Shown here: positions 24,779-39,100 of the stretch, one piece after another
Layout of the letters: each line of letters begins with the position of its first letter
Position numbering within the stretch: position 1 is the first letter of the stretch
Assembly (NCBI RefSeq): GCF_964355755.1
Contig: NC_092670.1
Coordinates: 4,429,001 to 4,493,000, forward strand
Direction of reading: 5' to 3'
Source: Antedon mediterranea
Lineage: Eukaryota; Echinodermata; Crinoidea; Comatulida; Antedonidae
Length of the DNA stretch: 64,000 nucleotides
Translations under genes and position numbers: made by a program
Notes under the pieces: generated by a model
Databases searched by the model: none
Told to the model about the DNA's origin: nothing
What the model saw: the letters and a program-made list of their open reading frames with translations, nothing else

Positions 24779-27633
24779 TACACAACAATCTTCACAAAAT
24801 TGGTCTTTATTATTGTCATCATCATGTGTATGCTGAATGGTACTTTGAGTACAGCATGAGAAATGTTACCTAAGTTTATAAATTAATATATTATAATCAT
24901 ATTAGCCTAGGTTACTGTAATTTATTATATGATAATTAAGATTTTCAAATTGTAACAGGCATTCCTAATGAGCTATTATGTAATTGAAGATCAAATTACT
25001 GATTAATTACATCGCCATAGGAAGTAGATACGCCTTCGGGGAAATAATAATAATCTAAAAAGTAAACAAATTGACGGTTGAATAATTTGTTCAATATACA
25101 GAGGTGTTACTTTAAATTAAGGATTTTTCTAACTCCGAACATTGTTTTATGGAATCTAAGATATTAGAAACACAATAACACAAGACTTTAAAAAAAAAGC
25201 CGGAACCGATATAATTGGTTTTTGAAATCACAGAGAACATTTGACATCCCTGAGGGAATGATTTTCGAGGAACTATTTTCCCCAAGCGCACAAGGTGAAA
25301 ACATTAATACACATGCGGACTATTCGCGCAAATACATTTGCCTAATGGGACACTTTCAGGACCAAAAAAACTGTCCCCAATGGGGGTTTACTCTGAATAA
25401 CCCTATTCAGAAGAATTTCCTATTAAGAGGGAGATTTGTAAAGAGACATGATCTCCACCCTGGGGCAAATAGTATGTACCAGGCAGTTGCTTTGTCAGAA
25501 ATGTACTTGCTTTTAACATGTAAATTTGTAAAACCATGGACATATTTTTCTAATTGTAAAACATATAACCGCCGCCGCAATTTGGTGTAGTGTTACGATA
25601 TTTATGGCAATGAAGAATGTATGCCGGGTTTTTACGTAATCTATATTATAAAGGAGAGAGTTTGAACAGTTCGTTATGAGTATATTTTTTCTACTGCATC
25701 ATCAATAATGGCCGGAATTGTACTGAGAAGGTATGTAATTTGAACGTTATCGGCCATCTTGGTCTGGAGGGTAGGTAATGGGGTATATACTGGGGAGTTT
25801 ACAACCCTGAGCACGTATAGTTTCATAAATCCAAATCCATTTTGTATTCCGGTCGTATAATAATTAAGTGGCGGTCACTAGATAGTCAAGTGGCGGCCGC
25901 TAGCCTTGTATATATGGCCACCGCTAGATAATTAAGTGGCAGCCGCCAAATAATTTCTCTGTTGTCAACAGTACGCGTGTTATAATTTTCATATGGGTTG
26001 TAGATTGTTCAGAAAGCAGATTAGATTTCCTGGTGGGCAAACATTACTAGTATATTATATGATTTAGACAGAAAACAGTATGTACCAAGAGAACCTTAGA
26101 GAACATTTAATTTGGCAGGTTGCTGATTTCGAATGAATAAACTATTCTTTATGAACAATTCCAATAAAGTCTGGTAAAGGTATGTAAATCCTCCGACTAT
26201 TCTTCGCTTAAAGTCAAATATGACATTTCGATCATTGTTGGACAAACAATTCTTAGAAGGAATATAAAGATAGATTTTTAAATAGATTACAATTTCATAT
26301 AAATTGATTTGAATTGAAATCTATATATTCTATTTTTTTTCAAACACTGATGCGTAATTAAGAAATTCTAAGGTTGGTGTGTTTATGTATAGGCCTACAA
26401 ACATTAAACTTTACATTTGAATTGTTTGATTTTGACAGATTTGACATGATTCATGACAGACGATAACCTCAAGTCCAAAATATTATTTAACAAACTTCTC
26501 TGCTACGGATGAGTTTTGTTGGGTTCATTTATTTGTTAAAATATTTGTATACAGTAATATAAACATCTGCAATTAGGTTTTTTAACTACTCTGTTGGTGA
26601 GGAATACTACGAAGCCTTTCACATTCAGCAACATATGAATTGTTTTGGCAGATAATTGGTGACCAGTTACCAATTCAGAACGTCAGGATGTTCAGTTGGA
26701 GGCGAGAGTTTCCCAAGAACCAGTGGGAATATTAAAAGAAAACAGATCAGTTAATTATGCCACTGTTAATTAGGAATGTATTTCTCTTTATTTAAAAAAA
26801 ACGGTCATTTCTTCTTCTTCATTTTCTATAATTATATTCTTTGTTTCTCAAGTGCAATAAACGAAAAAAGTAGTGCAGTGGGTACATAAGATTATGATCG
26901 TAGTACAGCATCATTATATATACAAACGTTATATTATTTTTTTTCTGTTTGTATATACATTGATGAGGGAGTTTTTAAAATATTTATTCTTTTCATACCT
27001 CGTTGAGCCGTGAAATGTGCAAAAATGCTCAACAAATCTCATTGCTGATGATGTTATCATGCTTTTTTAAAGACATTTAAAAAATATTTTATCACGATCA
27101 GATTTTATATGTCTAATGATTTACGTGTGTCAAAACATAGAATTACTAAGCCTGTTAACCCGATAAATCCACAGCAAGGAAAGTGGTCATAAAACAAACA
27201 CTTTAACATTAAAAAAATGCAATTAATTTTACGGATAAGCCTTGTCGAGATATTAAATCTATTGCCTTGTCTAAATTATTCCAATATGCGACTATTTGTA
27301 ACGACTTATATCTCTAGATCATTATATAGGACTATGTCGATTAGATCATCAAATATTACGTCTGAGAGTATGGTATCGACTGTGATACATTATATAAAAG
27401 GCTATTTTTTTAGAGAGTAATCCCAAGCAATATCACAAAATAATAAAAAAAGTCCAACAATGCCTTTTCCATAAATAAACCAACTACATTCACTAAGCGA
27501 TCTTTCGATTAAAAGGTTAATAGACCCAATTAGCAAATATATAATTGATAAGAGTGCGCATGTAGGCCTACGATTGTTTGGGGAGAGCTCCACTCGAAAA
27601 TATTGTTTACGTCAGTGTGGTAAACTGAGGTTT

Positions 27634-28212
27634 TCACGCTGCTGCTCTAGCCCGCTACGTCACACGAGATGACTCATTTATTAGATGAAATCAAGCAGCA
27701 GTTATAGTACTACACTTTGACATTTTTGCTAAAATGGAAACTCGACTATAATTTATAGGTACTGCATTTCTGTTATTTATGAGTCCCATGACAATACTGT
27801 ATTTCGCTGTCAGATAATCATTGAATTATTATCAAAACAGTCCATAAAAGTTTTTGTTTATAATATGATACTTCAAACTTGAAGTATGTAGTGACCCCAG
27901 ACTTGACCTTAGCAATAAAATAAACTAAATTGAGTCTGTCTCATATCAAAGTTATTCACTTCTGTAACAAAATTCACATTATAAAAAGAGAAAGAAACGT
28001 TTAATTATAACTCAAAAACCACTGACAGACAATTGAAGTATTTTTTGTTTTTATTACATTTTTTTCAGGTAGAATAACTATAATGTGACAATAAAATGAC
28101 ACATTCAAAAACAAATTTGAAATAAAAAATATTTTCAGAGGGACAATATATCTTTAAAACTGTTACGTCAATAAGCGAGCAGCGTTTTTTGTAAGAAATA
28201 TTTCTTGTTTAG
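27634..28212 (+). repeat. Dispersed repeat D, copy 2
   Basis: Start and end match the copy at 12991-13555. About 240 bp at 27926-28168 is absent from copy 1 and includes AGAGGGACAATATATCTTTA, which also occurs at the extreme left of the window. Immediately downstream (28265-28430) is a segment related to 26111-26290. Confidence 0.65.
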
Positions 28213-29861
28213 TATTGTGGAGTTAAATGATCACGTTAAAATTGCCCACTATGGCAAATCTTTCAATTTGGCAGGTTGCTGTTCTCGAATGAATATACTT
28301 ATATTTATGAACAAGATTACAATCTGCAGATATGTAAATCTTGAGACTATAATGTCAAATAATGACATTTCGATCGTTGTTAGACGACCAATTCTATTAG
28401 AAGGAATAAAAAGATGTTTTAAATAATAATTTAGCAAAAACACATCAACATAAACCAGCGGTTGGGAAATTGGTACTTATATTTTAAACCAAGTGACCAG
28501 GTGTGCTTTGAAGATTTGATATCTCCTTATCATATTCTATTAAAATAGAAAATTCCGCTGCAATTTTTTTATTTTTTGAGCTAAACTGCCTGGACTAGCC
28601 CTGAATTATGAAATCTTCCAATTAAAAAGGTATCTATTGTTTTAATTACAATATAAAAGCCTGCAAGACTGTCGTTCTTATACAAATATTTTAAAGAAAA
28701 TAGGCAATAGTACTGTAAAAACCTCTAAAAATAACAGAAAAAAATTCCATTACAATTCATTACAAAATATGGAAATTCATTAAATGTTTAAAATTCAGTT
28801 GATTTGTAAGTATAATTTAAAATGTCACATAAACAAGTTAAACAATCAAGATGTTAAATTATATTTACGGAATAAATCAATTATTGATGATAAAAGCATG
28901 AAGAGAAGTAGATGCTAGCCTGTTTGCATAATAATCAGAGCATTACCAATATATATAGGTAGCCTACTGAGCTGGCGTACAATCATTTATTTTAATCCCG
29001 TTTACTAATTCACACGGATGTTAACGCAGTTGTCACAAAGTGGATCATGATGAATGTTAAGACTGATTGCAAATCTTACTCCAGCTATGATACCATAACT
29101 TTTGGCCAATTGTTAAGGTTAGGTACGGTATACACTCGCATTTTTTATTGTTTAAAGGACAACTATACTGAGAACCATATTTTGACAACGTATTAAGGAT
29201 GTAGATATGATTTCAGAACAATTGCGAGATTTACGGTATCGCCGCGCGGGTTTGCCGTACAGCCGTCGCCGTAAATTGTTATGACGTCACGTGTGCTTAG
29301 CAAAATCTACCGCATGAGTTTTCACTGTTGTTAACAAGAGATAGGTACCTGTCATTTCAATTGCTAATAGTAATTTGACCTGCATTAGGCTTAAATTTGG
29401 CACAATGTTTAGTCTGTTATTTTGAGAAAACAATTCAATATTCAGATAGGCAAAAGAAACAATAACAAAATTCAACATTTATATTTTTTACGATTTATTT
29501 AAAAAGTGGGTTTTCCTTTAAGAAATGATGCTACGTATCAGAAATCTTACATCAGACTGCATAATAATATAAATTAGAATTTTAATTAAACTTTACATTA
29601 TTCTTATTTGTTTGTGTTTTTTGTATGTAAATAAAAGTGTGCAAAAATCCCAAATAAGTTAATTTTCAAAACTATATCAAAGGTTCCGTGGTAATTGAAT
29701 TTGTTATTTGCTATTTCTATTAAGTTTAAATTTGATAATACTTTTCTTACTGTAATTTCATATTTAGATTATTAGAACTTGTTTATTTAAGATTTTATCA
29801 CTGTAACGCAATTACTTCAACTGAGTATTTATGTATAACTATAACCAAATATATATATTTT

Positions 29862-29878
29862 ATCTTTTCTCATAGAAA
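29862..29878 (+). promoter_or_regulatory. Splice acceptor before the first GPCR coding exon
   Basis: The tract TTTTATCTTTTCTCATAG ends at 29875, leaving three leader bases before the ATG at 29879. It implies a 5'UTR intron and an upstream non-coding exon that was not found. Confidence 0.6.
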
Positions 29879-30199
29879 ATGGCACTAGAATTAAACATAA
29901 GCAATGAAACAGAAGTCGGTCCGCCGGACTGTTTGAGGCATAGCGGGATTGACCAATGGCTTGTTCCAATCGTGTTTATGTCTATCACGTTTGTTGGCGT
30001 CCTTGGCAACGGACTGGTCATTTACGTCATTATCAAAAACAAAGCAATGAAAACGATGACCAATTACTACATTTTAAATCTTGCTATAACAGACGTGGCC
30101 TTTCTTGGACTATGTGCACCTCTTACGGCCGCAATATATATCTCACCAGAGTGGTTTTATGGAAGATTTTTATGCAAGTTTGTTTATTACATGATGCAG
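29879..30199 (+). CDS. KISS1R: Kisspeptin receptor-like exon (residues 1-107)
   Basis: Encodes the N-terminus, TM1, TM2 and the start of TM3 (to YYMMQ). The donor is CAG|GTAAAG after a complete codon. Reading on past the donor gives 25 non-conserved residues and a stop, so splicing here is needed. Confidence 0.9.
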
Positions 30200-33100
30200 G
30201 TAAAGTTTAAAGATTTCTTTAATTTTCCTTTCCCGCCAGTAATTATTTTGTTCTCTCTTTGCTTGAGAACAAATTAAATCACAGACATATATTACATACA
30301 TATTTATTTCTTCTCTTTATACTCAACCAAAAAGAGAAAAAAAAACAGAAAATGATTAAACATATACTTACTCGATGAAACAGAACACGTATGTTAACCT
30401 CTTGTCACTATCAATATCAGTAATAATTTTAAAGCATTACTTGTTCACAAACATTTTGAAATCAATCACGTTTTTAAGGGTAATTTTAACCGACTTCACT
30501 CAATCATTTCACCTTTTTTACCATCAAAAATATTTTTTTCATTAATACCCCAATACAAGCAATTAGAATATATGAAATATATGAAATAAAACGGAAAGAA
30601 GAAAAAAGCTTTAAAAATTTTGTCCACACATAACGACTGAATTTATAACTAAAGTAAGTAACGCAATATTATGTTATGTCAAAAAAACATAACAACATTC
30701 CAAACGCTATAAAAAAATCAATAAATATTGCCACTGTAAACCCGACACTACTATGTAGGTTAGCTGCTATATATGTTTTTGCCATAATTCAATGTATTTT
30801 TACTGTGCGTCCCGGCTGCGATATTAGCTTTCGTACATAAGTTGGTGACTCCTCATGAAACGTCACAAAATAAACATGAATATTCATTATTTTTATTTAT
30901 TTTATTCATTTCGGCAATAAACATAAAATAATAGTTACACAAACATAGAAAAATAAATATATATGAAGGACAAGACACGAAGTCGAGGAGAGACAAAAGC
31001 ATTAAACAAAACGCTGTCACCGGTAAGGTGTGTCTCTCCAATATCCATAAGGTGTTACCTAGGAATTGATTAATGCAAACGCTTTCTGTCGAGCCGTCTG
31101 TTTAGTCGAATGGATTGTTGACTTTACATGTCGATGTATGGGGTTCGAATCCCAAGAGCAATTTCTTTAATGAGAGAGATTATTTAGTGGGTTAGGTTTA
31201 GTTATATTTAGGAAGTAGCGGCTATCTTTCACATAAGAGGTCCCCACTTATGTACGGAAAAAAAATCGTGTCCCGGACTCACTGCTTGCGGCCCGCTACG
31301 CAATCAAAAATAAACAAAACACGGCTTATGCTTCCACACTCCACAGTGCAATTTATTCATGGGATGATCAGTGGCTATTAATCGGTAGCGAAAATCGCCG
31401 TGGCTAAAGATACGGTACCGTATTCTAACTTCTGTTTACTAAAGGTACGGTAAAATTGCATTACGTCATAACCAGCCAATGGGGTGCTGGTACGTGTGTG
31501 ACGTCATCGTATAAGGACTTTGGATTTTTTCATATCGCGAAAACAGTGATCAACCGCATTTTCTTTATGCTTCATCATTTATCGCTATTTATTATTGCCG
31601 TCGTGTGTGACAAAAACTAAATGTAGCCTACGTCTGTTATTATTATTATTGAAAAGTCAAAACATGTTGATTTTAATTCTAGAATACAAAAAACCGTTTC
31701 AAAAGAGGCCTAGGCCTACTTACTACGTACTATAACCTCATTATATGAGTTTGTTTGTGTAGGGAAAGCGATGCCAGGCTGGGGCCAGCTGCATGTGTGC
31801 GCTGATTTCTGTGACTCAGACCTGGGGCTACTGTCTAAAAATCATAGTATTTGAGGGCCCCTTTTTTATTGTCCGCATTTGCTTGTTGTTTATGGTCACC
31901 ATTCAAAGTTTAATAAAAGATATAGGCCTAAAGGCCATTTGGAATAAAACCCTCATCAGCGCACATACACCGTACCCATGCAGCCTGGCGCCGCCGACAG
32001 GAATTCTCTACATACAACAGACGCGATATGAAAAAAAAATCAAAAGTCCTTATACGATGACGTCACACACGTACCAGCACCCCATTGGCTGATTATGACG
32101 TAATGCAATTTTACCGTACCTTTAGTAAACAGAAGTTAGAATACGGTACCGTATCTTTAGCCACAGCGAACTAAAATAACAACAGGAATATGGTAACGAA
32201 CGAATACTGTTTCACGTTGGCTTACGCCTATACTAATAACAATAACAATGGCCGAAATAAAAACAACTATCGTATATGATCATATTATTATGTCTCTATA
32301 TATACGTGTATAATGCTATCTTATAAAACCTATACAGTATACATTATCAGTACTAGGCCTCTATCATAATTAGTGTTTAGTTACTTACAAAGAATGTACT
32401 TGTATGCATTTAGGACGTATAAGGATGACTTGGAGACTTGGAATTACGTATCGTATACTGACTGCTAATACAAAACTAACTAACAACAGTAGAGCGGGTA
32501 CTGAACATCTGGTTCCTGGATATTTAAATTAGGCGAATACGTCATAACAAATTGAAAAGACTGGATATTAAATGACACGTACGTTTACGGCGGTACGAAA
32601 ACAAAAATAAGACCGAACTTGCTCGAAAGCCAACGTGACACCAGATGGCTACGGGAACTATATACTGCTAAATAGCAGGGTTGCTAACTTCCATTTTTTA
32701 TGAAGATTGTGCATTTTGTGACAAAAGCACCAAATTTGGCACAAACCTTCTTTAGGGTATATCTAACAATCCTAGAAGGGGTGCCCAAAAATCGGAACAA
32801 TTTAACGACGTCATTTGGACCACGCCCTTTTTTTAGTATTACGTAATTAGGTGAAAACTTAAATCTTCGTATATACATACCAAGTTTGGTATCAAATTAA
32901 AACTCATGACATGTACATTGCAATACACACATAAAAAATATATGATTTCTCTTCAGACGGAATATATAGGTCAAATAATTTCATTTTCTGTCATATTGAA
33001 GGGGATTTCAATCAAAACGCGCCAATATTGGCCTATGTTATGAACATTGTAGTTATAAGAAAAACAACCTTCATTTTTGTAATAGAACTACTAATATATA

Positions 33101-36100
33101 TTTATCCTGTATCAGTTACTTTCCTTTAACATAATATTAGGAACCACTGAAAAAAAGTATATAAAACATATACTGTATCAAACTTGGCTCAATAATCACT
33201 GGACTAAGTAAACAGACAAAAGACCATTTGACTGACAATTATGGCGTTAGCATCCAAAACAATACATGGAGGTGATTATCAACTTTACTTTTATGAAATT
33301 ATTTATCTGGAAACAAACACTTATAATGGTACAGAGTTGCTAGATGACGAACAAGTTCCACGGCATGGGTAACAAAGACCAGTGCAAGAAAGACCTGCTG
33401 AACGGCACTGAGCAATGCAGGCAATCCATTCCTCAATAATTGTTCAGAACTTCTGGTCTTGGATGCTCGAGATTGTGCCAATGAAAGTGCAGTAGTGACA
33501 GTTCGTACAATTCAGGATGTAGGTACTACCCACTACCAACAAATATTTCAAAGAAGTTATTCTCGACAGAAGTGTTGAAATTCAACAAGCCATCAAACAG
33601 AATAAGCTGCCGTTGTTCAACACACCATGGTCAAAATCAGTGTCCAAAACAAAGCAACAAGTTAAGAGTTTAAAAAGTGACTGCAGCCTATTCAGTCGAC
33701 TGTATATTGCAAGTCAATCTCGTGATGGAGATTTGGAAGACTTCTTCATGCATGAAAACCAGCCATGGCCACCCTCTTTGGCAGGAAATGGAAAGCTTCG
33801 ACTACCAACTAAGAAGTCTGAGTTGCTACAGCATTTGGAGACTGAAGGCCAGCCTGAACCTCCTACATATTTTGACGTAAAGGTGTTTGACGGAGCTGCT
33901 ATTGTCCATGCTCTTTCCAGCAACCATGCATTTACATTTGATGACTACGGTGATAAGGTGAGTACATTTCTTTGCATTCAGGATTGTATCTATTGTTTAA
34001 CCACCACATAATTGGTCACTTCTATATGAGGATCGTTATTCTTGTATCATTTGTATGACAGGTCTTTCTACCGTGGACCAGACAGCAGCTGCAGAATAGT
34101 AACAGAATTGATATAGTGTGGGACACTTACAGAACAGATAGTCTTAAGCAGTCTACAGGAGAAAAAAGAAGAAAAGGGGTCAGAAGGAAAGTTGGGGGAC
34201 AAACAAAGATTCCAGGGATTTTCCAGACTTTTTGAAAGATCCAGTAAATAAAGAGGAGTTATTTAACTTTTTAACTACAAAGGTGTCTACCCATGATTAC
34301 TCTGACTGCATCAGGTAAGTTTTATTATGATACATACTAATTTATTTTGTTTGTAACCAAACGATTAATTTACTTATACAGTTTCATACCAATAATTAAT
34401 TAAAAAGGCATATTAAATTAGTAAGTAATTCTTGATATATGTCCTGTAGGCGAGTCTGTTGTATGTTGACATCTACTCAACCTATGTCAATCTGCGACCA
34501 TGAAGAGGCCGACTCCAGGATGTGCATTCACATTGATGATGCCTTAAAGAAAGGTAGCAGGGTTATGTTGGTGCGTACAGTTGATACTGATGTCATTGTT
34601 ATCCTGGTTGGTATTTTCTGCAATCTAATAGCCTGTTATCCTGGTACGTGTATCTGGGTCGCATTTGGCATGGGTAAGAACTTCCAATATTTTAATATAA
34701 ATACCATCTGCCATAACCTAGGAGAGGATAAGTCAAGAGGGCTGCCAGTTTTTCATGCATTTACTGGGTCCGATACTACATCCCAGTTCTTCGGAAAAGC
34801 AAAACACTCGCATGGGAGACGTGGAACTCATTTCCAGCAGTCACAGAAGCCTTTCTTTTCATGGCACATCACCCTTTCAAATCTCTAGGAGTCAACTCAT
34901 CTCAATTCCAGTTGCTAGAGGAGTTTACATGTCATCTATACGACAAGACAAGTACTTTAAGAAGTGTTACTGAGCTAAGACAAGATCTTTTTTCAAGAAA
35001 GGCACGGTCAATGGACAACATTCCTCCTACACAGGTAAGGGGAGCTTCCATATAATTGTCAATTGTCGTTTAATAATTTATTATCAGGTTCATGTTTTTC
35101 TTTCATTAAAAGGTAAGACCAATCTTTAAATTGTTTATTGCAGGATGCACTTTTACAGCATTCCAACAGATCCATATACCAAGCAAGCATTTGGACCACC
35201 AGTCTACAGCCACAGCAGAATGCTCCATCACCAGAAGACTTTGGTTGGACTAAAACCGGCAGTACATGGACACCAGTCTGGACAATACTACCTGAAGCAT
35301 CCATGGCATGTAGGGAATTGCTAAAGTGTGGCTGCAAAAAGTTGCCTTTTTGCTCAGGGAACTGCAAGTGCCATTCAGCAGGTCTTTCTTGCACTGGTCT
35401 TGTTACCCATGCCGTGGAACTTGTTCGTCATCTAGCAACTCTGTACCATTATAAGTGTTTGTTTCCAGATAAATAATTTCATAAAGTAAAGTTGATAATC
35501 ACCTCCATGTATTGTTATGGATGCTAACGCCATAATTGTCAGTCAAATGGTCTTTTGTCGGTTTACTAATAGTCCAGTGGTTATTGAGCCAAGTTTGATA
35601 CAGTATATGTTTTATATACTTTTTTTCAGTGGTTCCTAATATTATGTTAAAGGAAAGTAACTGGTACAGGATAAATATATATTAGTACTATTACAAAAAA
35701 TGAATGTTGTTGTTCTTATAACTACAATGTTCATAACATAGCACAATATTGGCACGTTTTGATTGAAATACCCTTCAATATGACAGAAAATTACATTATT
35801 TGACCTATATATTCCGTCTGAAGAGAAATCATATATTTTGTATGTGTGTATTGCAATGTACATGTCATGAGTTTTAATTTGATACCAAACTTGGTATGTA
35901 TATATGAAGATTTAAGTTTTCACCTAATTACGTAATACTAAAAAAAGGGCGTGGTCCAAATGACGTCGTTAAATTGTTCCGATTTTTGGGCACCCCTTCT
36001 AGGATTGTTAGATATACCCTAAAGAAGGTTTGTGCCAAATTTGGTGCTTTTGTCACAAATTGCACAAAAAAAGTGCTAAGTTACCCTGCTAAAAGCTTGG

Positions 36101-39100
36101 TTCCTACTAGAACGTAACGCAAGGACGTAAACGCAACGCAAGCGTTTTAACCAATCACAAGCGATGGCTTATTCGCTTGTGATTTCTAACTGTCTATAAC
36201 TTCGCTTGTCATTGGTTAAAACGCTTGCGTTGCGTTTACGTCATTGCGTTACGTTCTAGTGGGAACCAAGCCTGACTTGTGATTACGCAATATAATAATA
36301 ATATTTGCGTCGATACGTCGCTGCGTTGCGTTCTAGTGGGAACTCGTATAGCTTAATGCTGTCTAATCGTCGAAGTAACTATAGTATGGGTGCAGTACAA
36401 ATTTTGCGGGAAAAAAGTATAGGAAATTTTTTTTCTTTTTTTTTCTGATAGAGTATACCATATAGAATGTCAGAAAAAAAATCCCCATCCCAAGGTCTTG
36501 GGGAAAATTTTTTACGGCACTTTTAAATTTTGGCCTATATAACACACACAAATGCCTATTAACACACACAAATACCTATATATAGGGGATAGGGAAAACC
36601 AATTCACGTTTTTTTTAACTTGGAGTTGTGTTATGATGATTAAAATTAGCTGAGGCTTACTTTAATAACTACTTCTCATAGTAGTTGATAAATCGAGTCG
36701 GTAACAATGACATCATCATGCCAGAATCCAATATGGCGTCCAATTTGGCGGAAAAAACAGGGTATTGCCAAACCCCTGGAAACCTCCAAAATAACATAGC
36801 AAACCCCCACCGAACCAACATAAAAGTGATTGAATCATGTAGTGTACAACCCACTGGGTATATCCATGTAAAAAAAAAATTAAATTTCTACTGTTAACTA
36901 CTTATTTTTGGGGCAAAACATCATTTTTTGGTCAAAAATGATTGCTAAACCCTGCAAACCTCCTAAAAAACATAGCAAACCCCACCGAACCAACATAATA
37001 AAAGTGATTGAATCATGTAGTGTACGACCCACTGGGTATATCCATGTTTTAAAAAAATAAAATTTCTACTGTTAACTACTTATTTTTGGGGTAAAACATC
37101 ATTTTTTGGTAAAAAATTATTGCTTATTTTTAACCAAAAAATGACGTTTTATCCCAAAAATAAGTAGTTAACAGTAGAAATTTTTTTTTTTTACATGGAC
37201 ATACCCAGTGGGGCGTACACTCTATGATTCAATCACTTTTATGTCGGTTCGGTGGGGTTTTCTATGTTTTTTTTTGGAGGTTTCCAGGGGTTTAGCAATA
37301 CCCTGTTTTTCCCGCCAATTGGACGCCATATTGGATTCTGGCATGATGATGTCATCGTATCGACTTGATTCATCAACTACTATGAGAAGTAGTTATTAAA
37401 GTAAGCCTCTACTAATTGTAATCATTAAAATACCACTGCAAGTAACAAAAACTGTTAATTGATTTTCCCTATCCCCTATATATAGGTATTTGTGTATGTT
37501 AATAGGAATTTGTGTGTGTTATATAGGCCAAAATTTAAAAGTGCCATAAAAAATTGTCCCCAAGACCCTGGGATGGGGATTTTTTTTCTGACATTCCATA
37601 TGGTATACTCTATTAGAAAAACCCAAAAAAAATTTCCTATACTTTTTTCCCGCAAATGTGTATAATAATTGTTCTGCACCCAGGCTACTAATCGAGTGAA
37701 ACGTAATATTACTAAAAATATCATTAATAATAATATCCGATTAATAGATCAATGGGTTATTTATAAGGTTGGTAGAAAATTGTTAGGTAACATCGAAACA
37801 TTTTCTCATTGGTTACATTGATAAGTAAATTTATTTTGATTAAATGATTTGAAGGTTGGATAATCTGGTGTTTGGCTGTGACGTAGATGCCTAATTAATT
37901 AGCCAATCGTCAGCACGCACACTAAAATAAAATATCGTGACACTAAACTAGCCATTACTGAAAACAACATTGTTTATTATGTACAGTACACCACTATAAA
38001 CACGGTAGACAGACATGCATGATCAGAAACATATTTTATGTAGGCCTACATATTAATTTTAATAATATTCTCAAATGATTTAATAAAATAAACTGTCTGT
38101 GGTATTGATGAAATAAAATGACATTTTCAGCAGCATGTTTTCTTTATTCTCGACAGGTACAGTCAATATAGAGCGACCAGTCGCATATGCTGGTGGTACG
38201 CTGCGCTTCTGCGTTTATTTTGTCTATAAGGCTGCAGCTTGGGGTTTAAAGTTGCTGTTGCTAACGTTTTCCGTCTTCCGACATTACGCTTTCCACAATT
38301 TGTTTCCATTTTTGTCTGTTTATGGCAGGATGGTGTGTTATTGTGTTGGTGTCTACTAGTATAAGTCTTTCTTTATTTGATTCATCCGGTTATTTCTTGG
38401 TCTTCCTACGGGTCGTTTTACTTTCCTGTTAGTTTCCTTCATTGTTTGTTTGATTGGGGTATCATCCGGTAATCTAATTATGTGTCCATACCATTTTAGT
38501 CTCCTTCGTTTAATTCTTTTACTCCATTCTTCTTGTTTTGTTATCTCGTATATGTTCGTGTTACACACTATCTGTTAATTTAATATCTATCATCTTTCGC
38601 AACATTTTCCTGTGATATATATCTATACTCTCTTGTAATTTTTTGTTTAGTACACAGAGTTCACTGTTATATAAGAAAATACTTGCTATGTATGCGTCAA
38701 ACAAACGGGATTTCACGTCTATAGACATCGTTTTGTGTTCTAGCGACGACTTCAGCTTGTTATATGCCATAGCTGCTAGTGATTTTCTTCTTTTAATGTC
38801 TTTTTCTGTGTCCAAGTTACTACCGAGGTATTTGCATTCTTCCCATTTACTATCGGTGTTTCTTCCTATTAGGTATTCTTCTGTTTTACTTTCGTTTATC
38901 TTTAGATTGAATTCTGCTAATTTCTCTGTTACATTTTTCTTTATTTTAGTTATGTGTTCTTTTGAGTCGCTAATAAATGAAATGTCATCTGCATACTGCA
39001 TCTGGATATTAAGCTGTTCTAGGGGTAGTGGTGTTGTGTTTGCTGATTCGAGTGCCTTTGCTAGGTATAGTGTGAACAGTATCGGAGACATACAGTCACC

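Larger units (their letters stand above)
20988..29875. other. Intergenic stretch before the GPCR
   Basis: No gene recognised. Contents include a short hairpin near 22882-22918 (AGCAGGGAGTT and AACTCCCTGGT arms), a dispersed repeat at 23371-23600 shared with 49738-49960, two family B MITEs (23984-24225 and 24641-24778), a GGCGGCCGCTAG-type short repeat near 25864-25955, a pair of related segments at 26111-26290 and 28265-28430, and dispersed repeat D copy 2 (27634-28212). The first untranslated exon of the GPCR may also lie here. Confidence 0.5.

Noticed and set aside
25222-25590. Plus-strand frame of 122 codons
   Set aside because: The DNA has GGGACACTTTCAGGACC and CTGTCCCCAATGGGGGTT, a pattern I associate with decayed DNA-transposon ends. 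No domain and no splice context was seen. A similar relic lies near 51781-51946.
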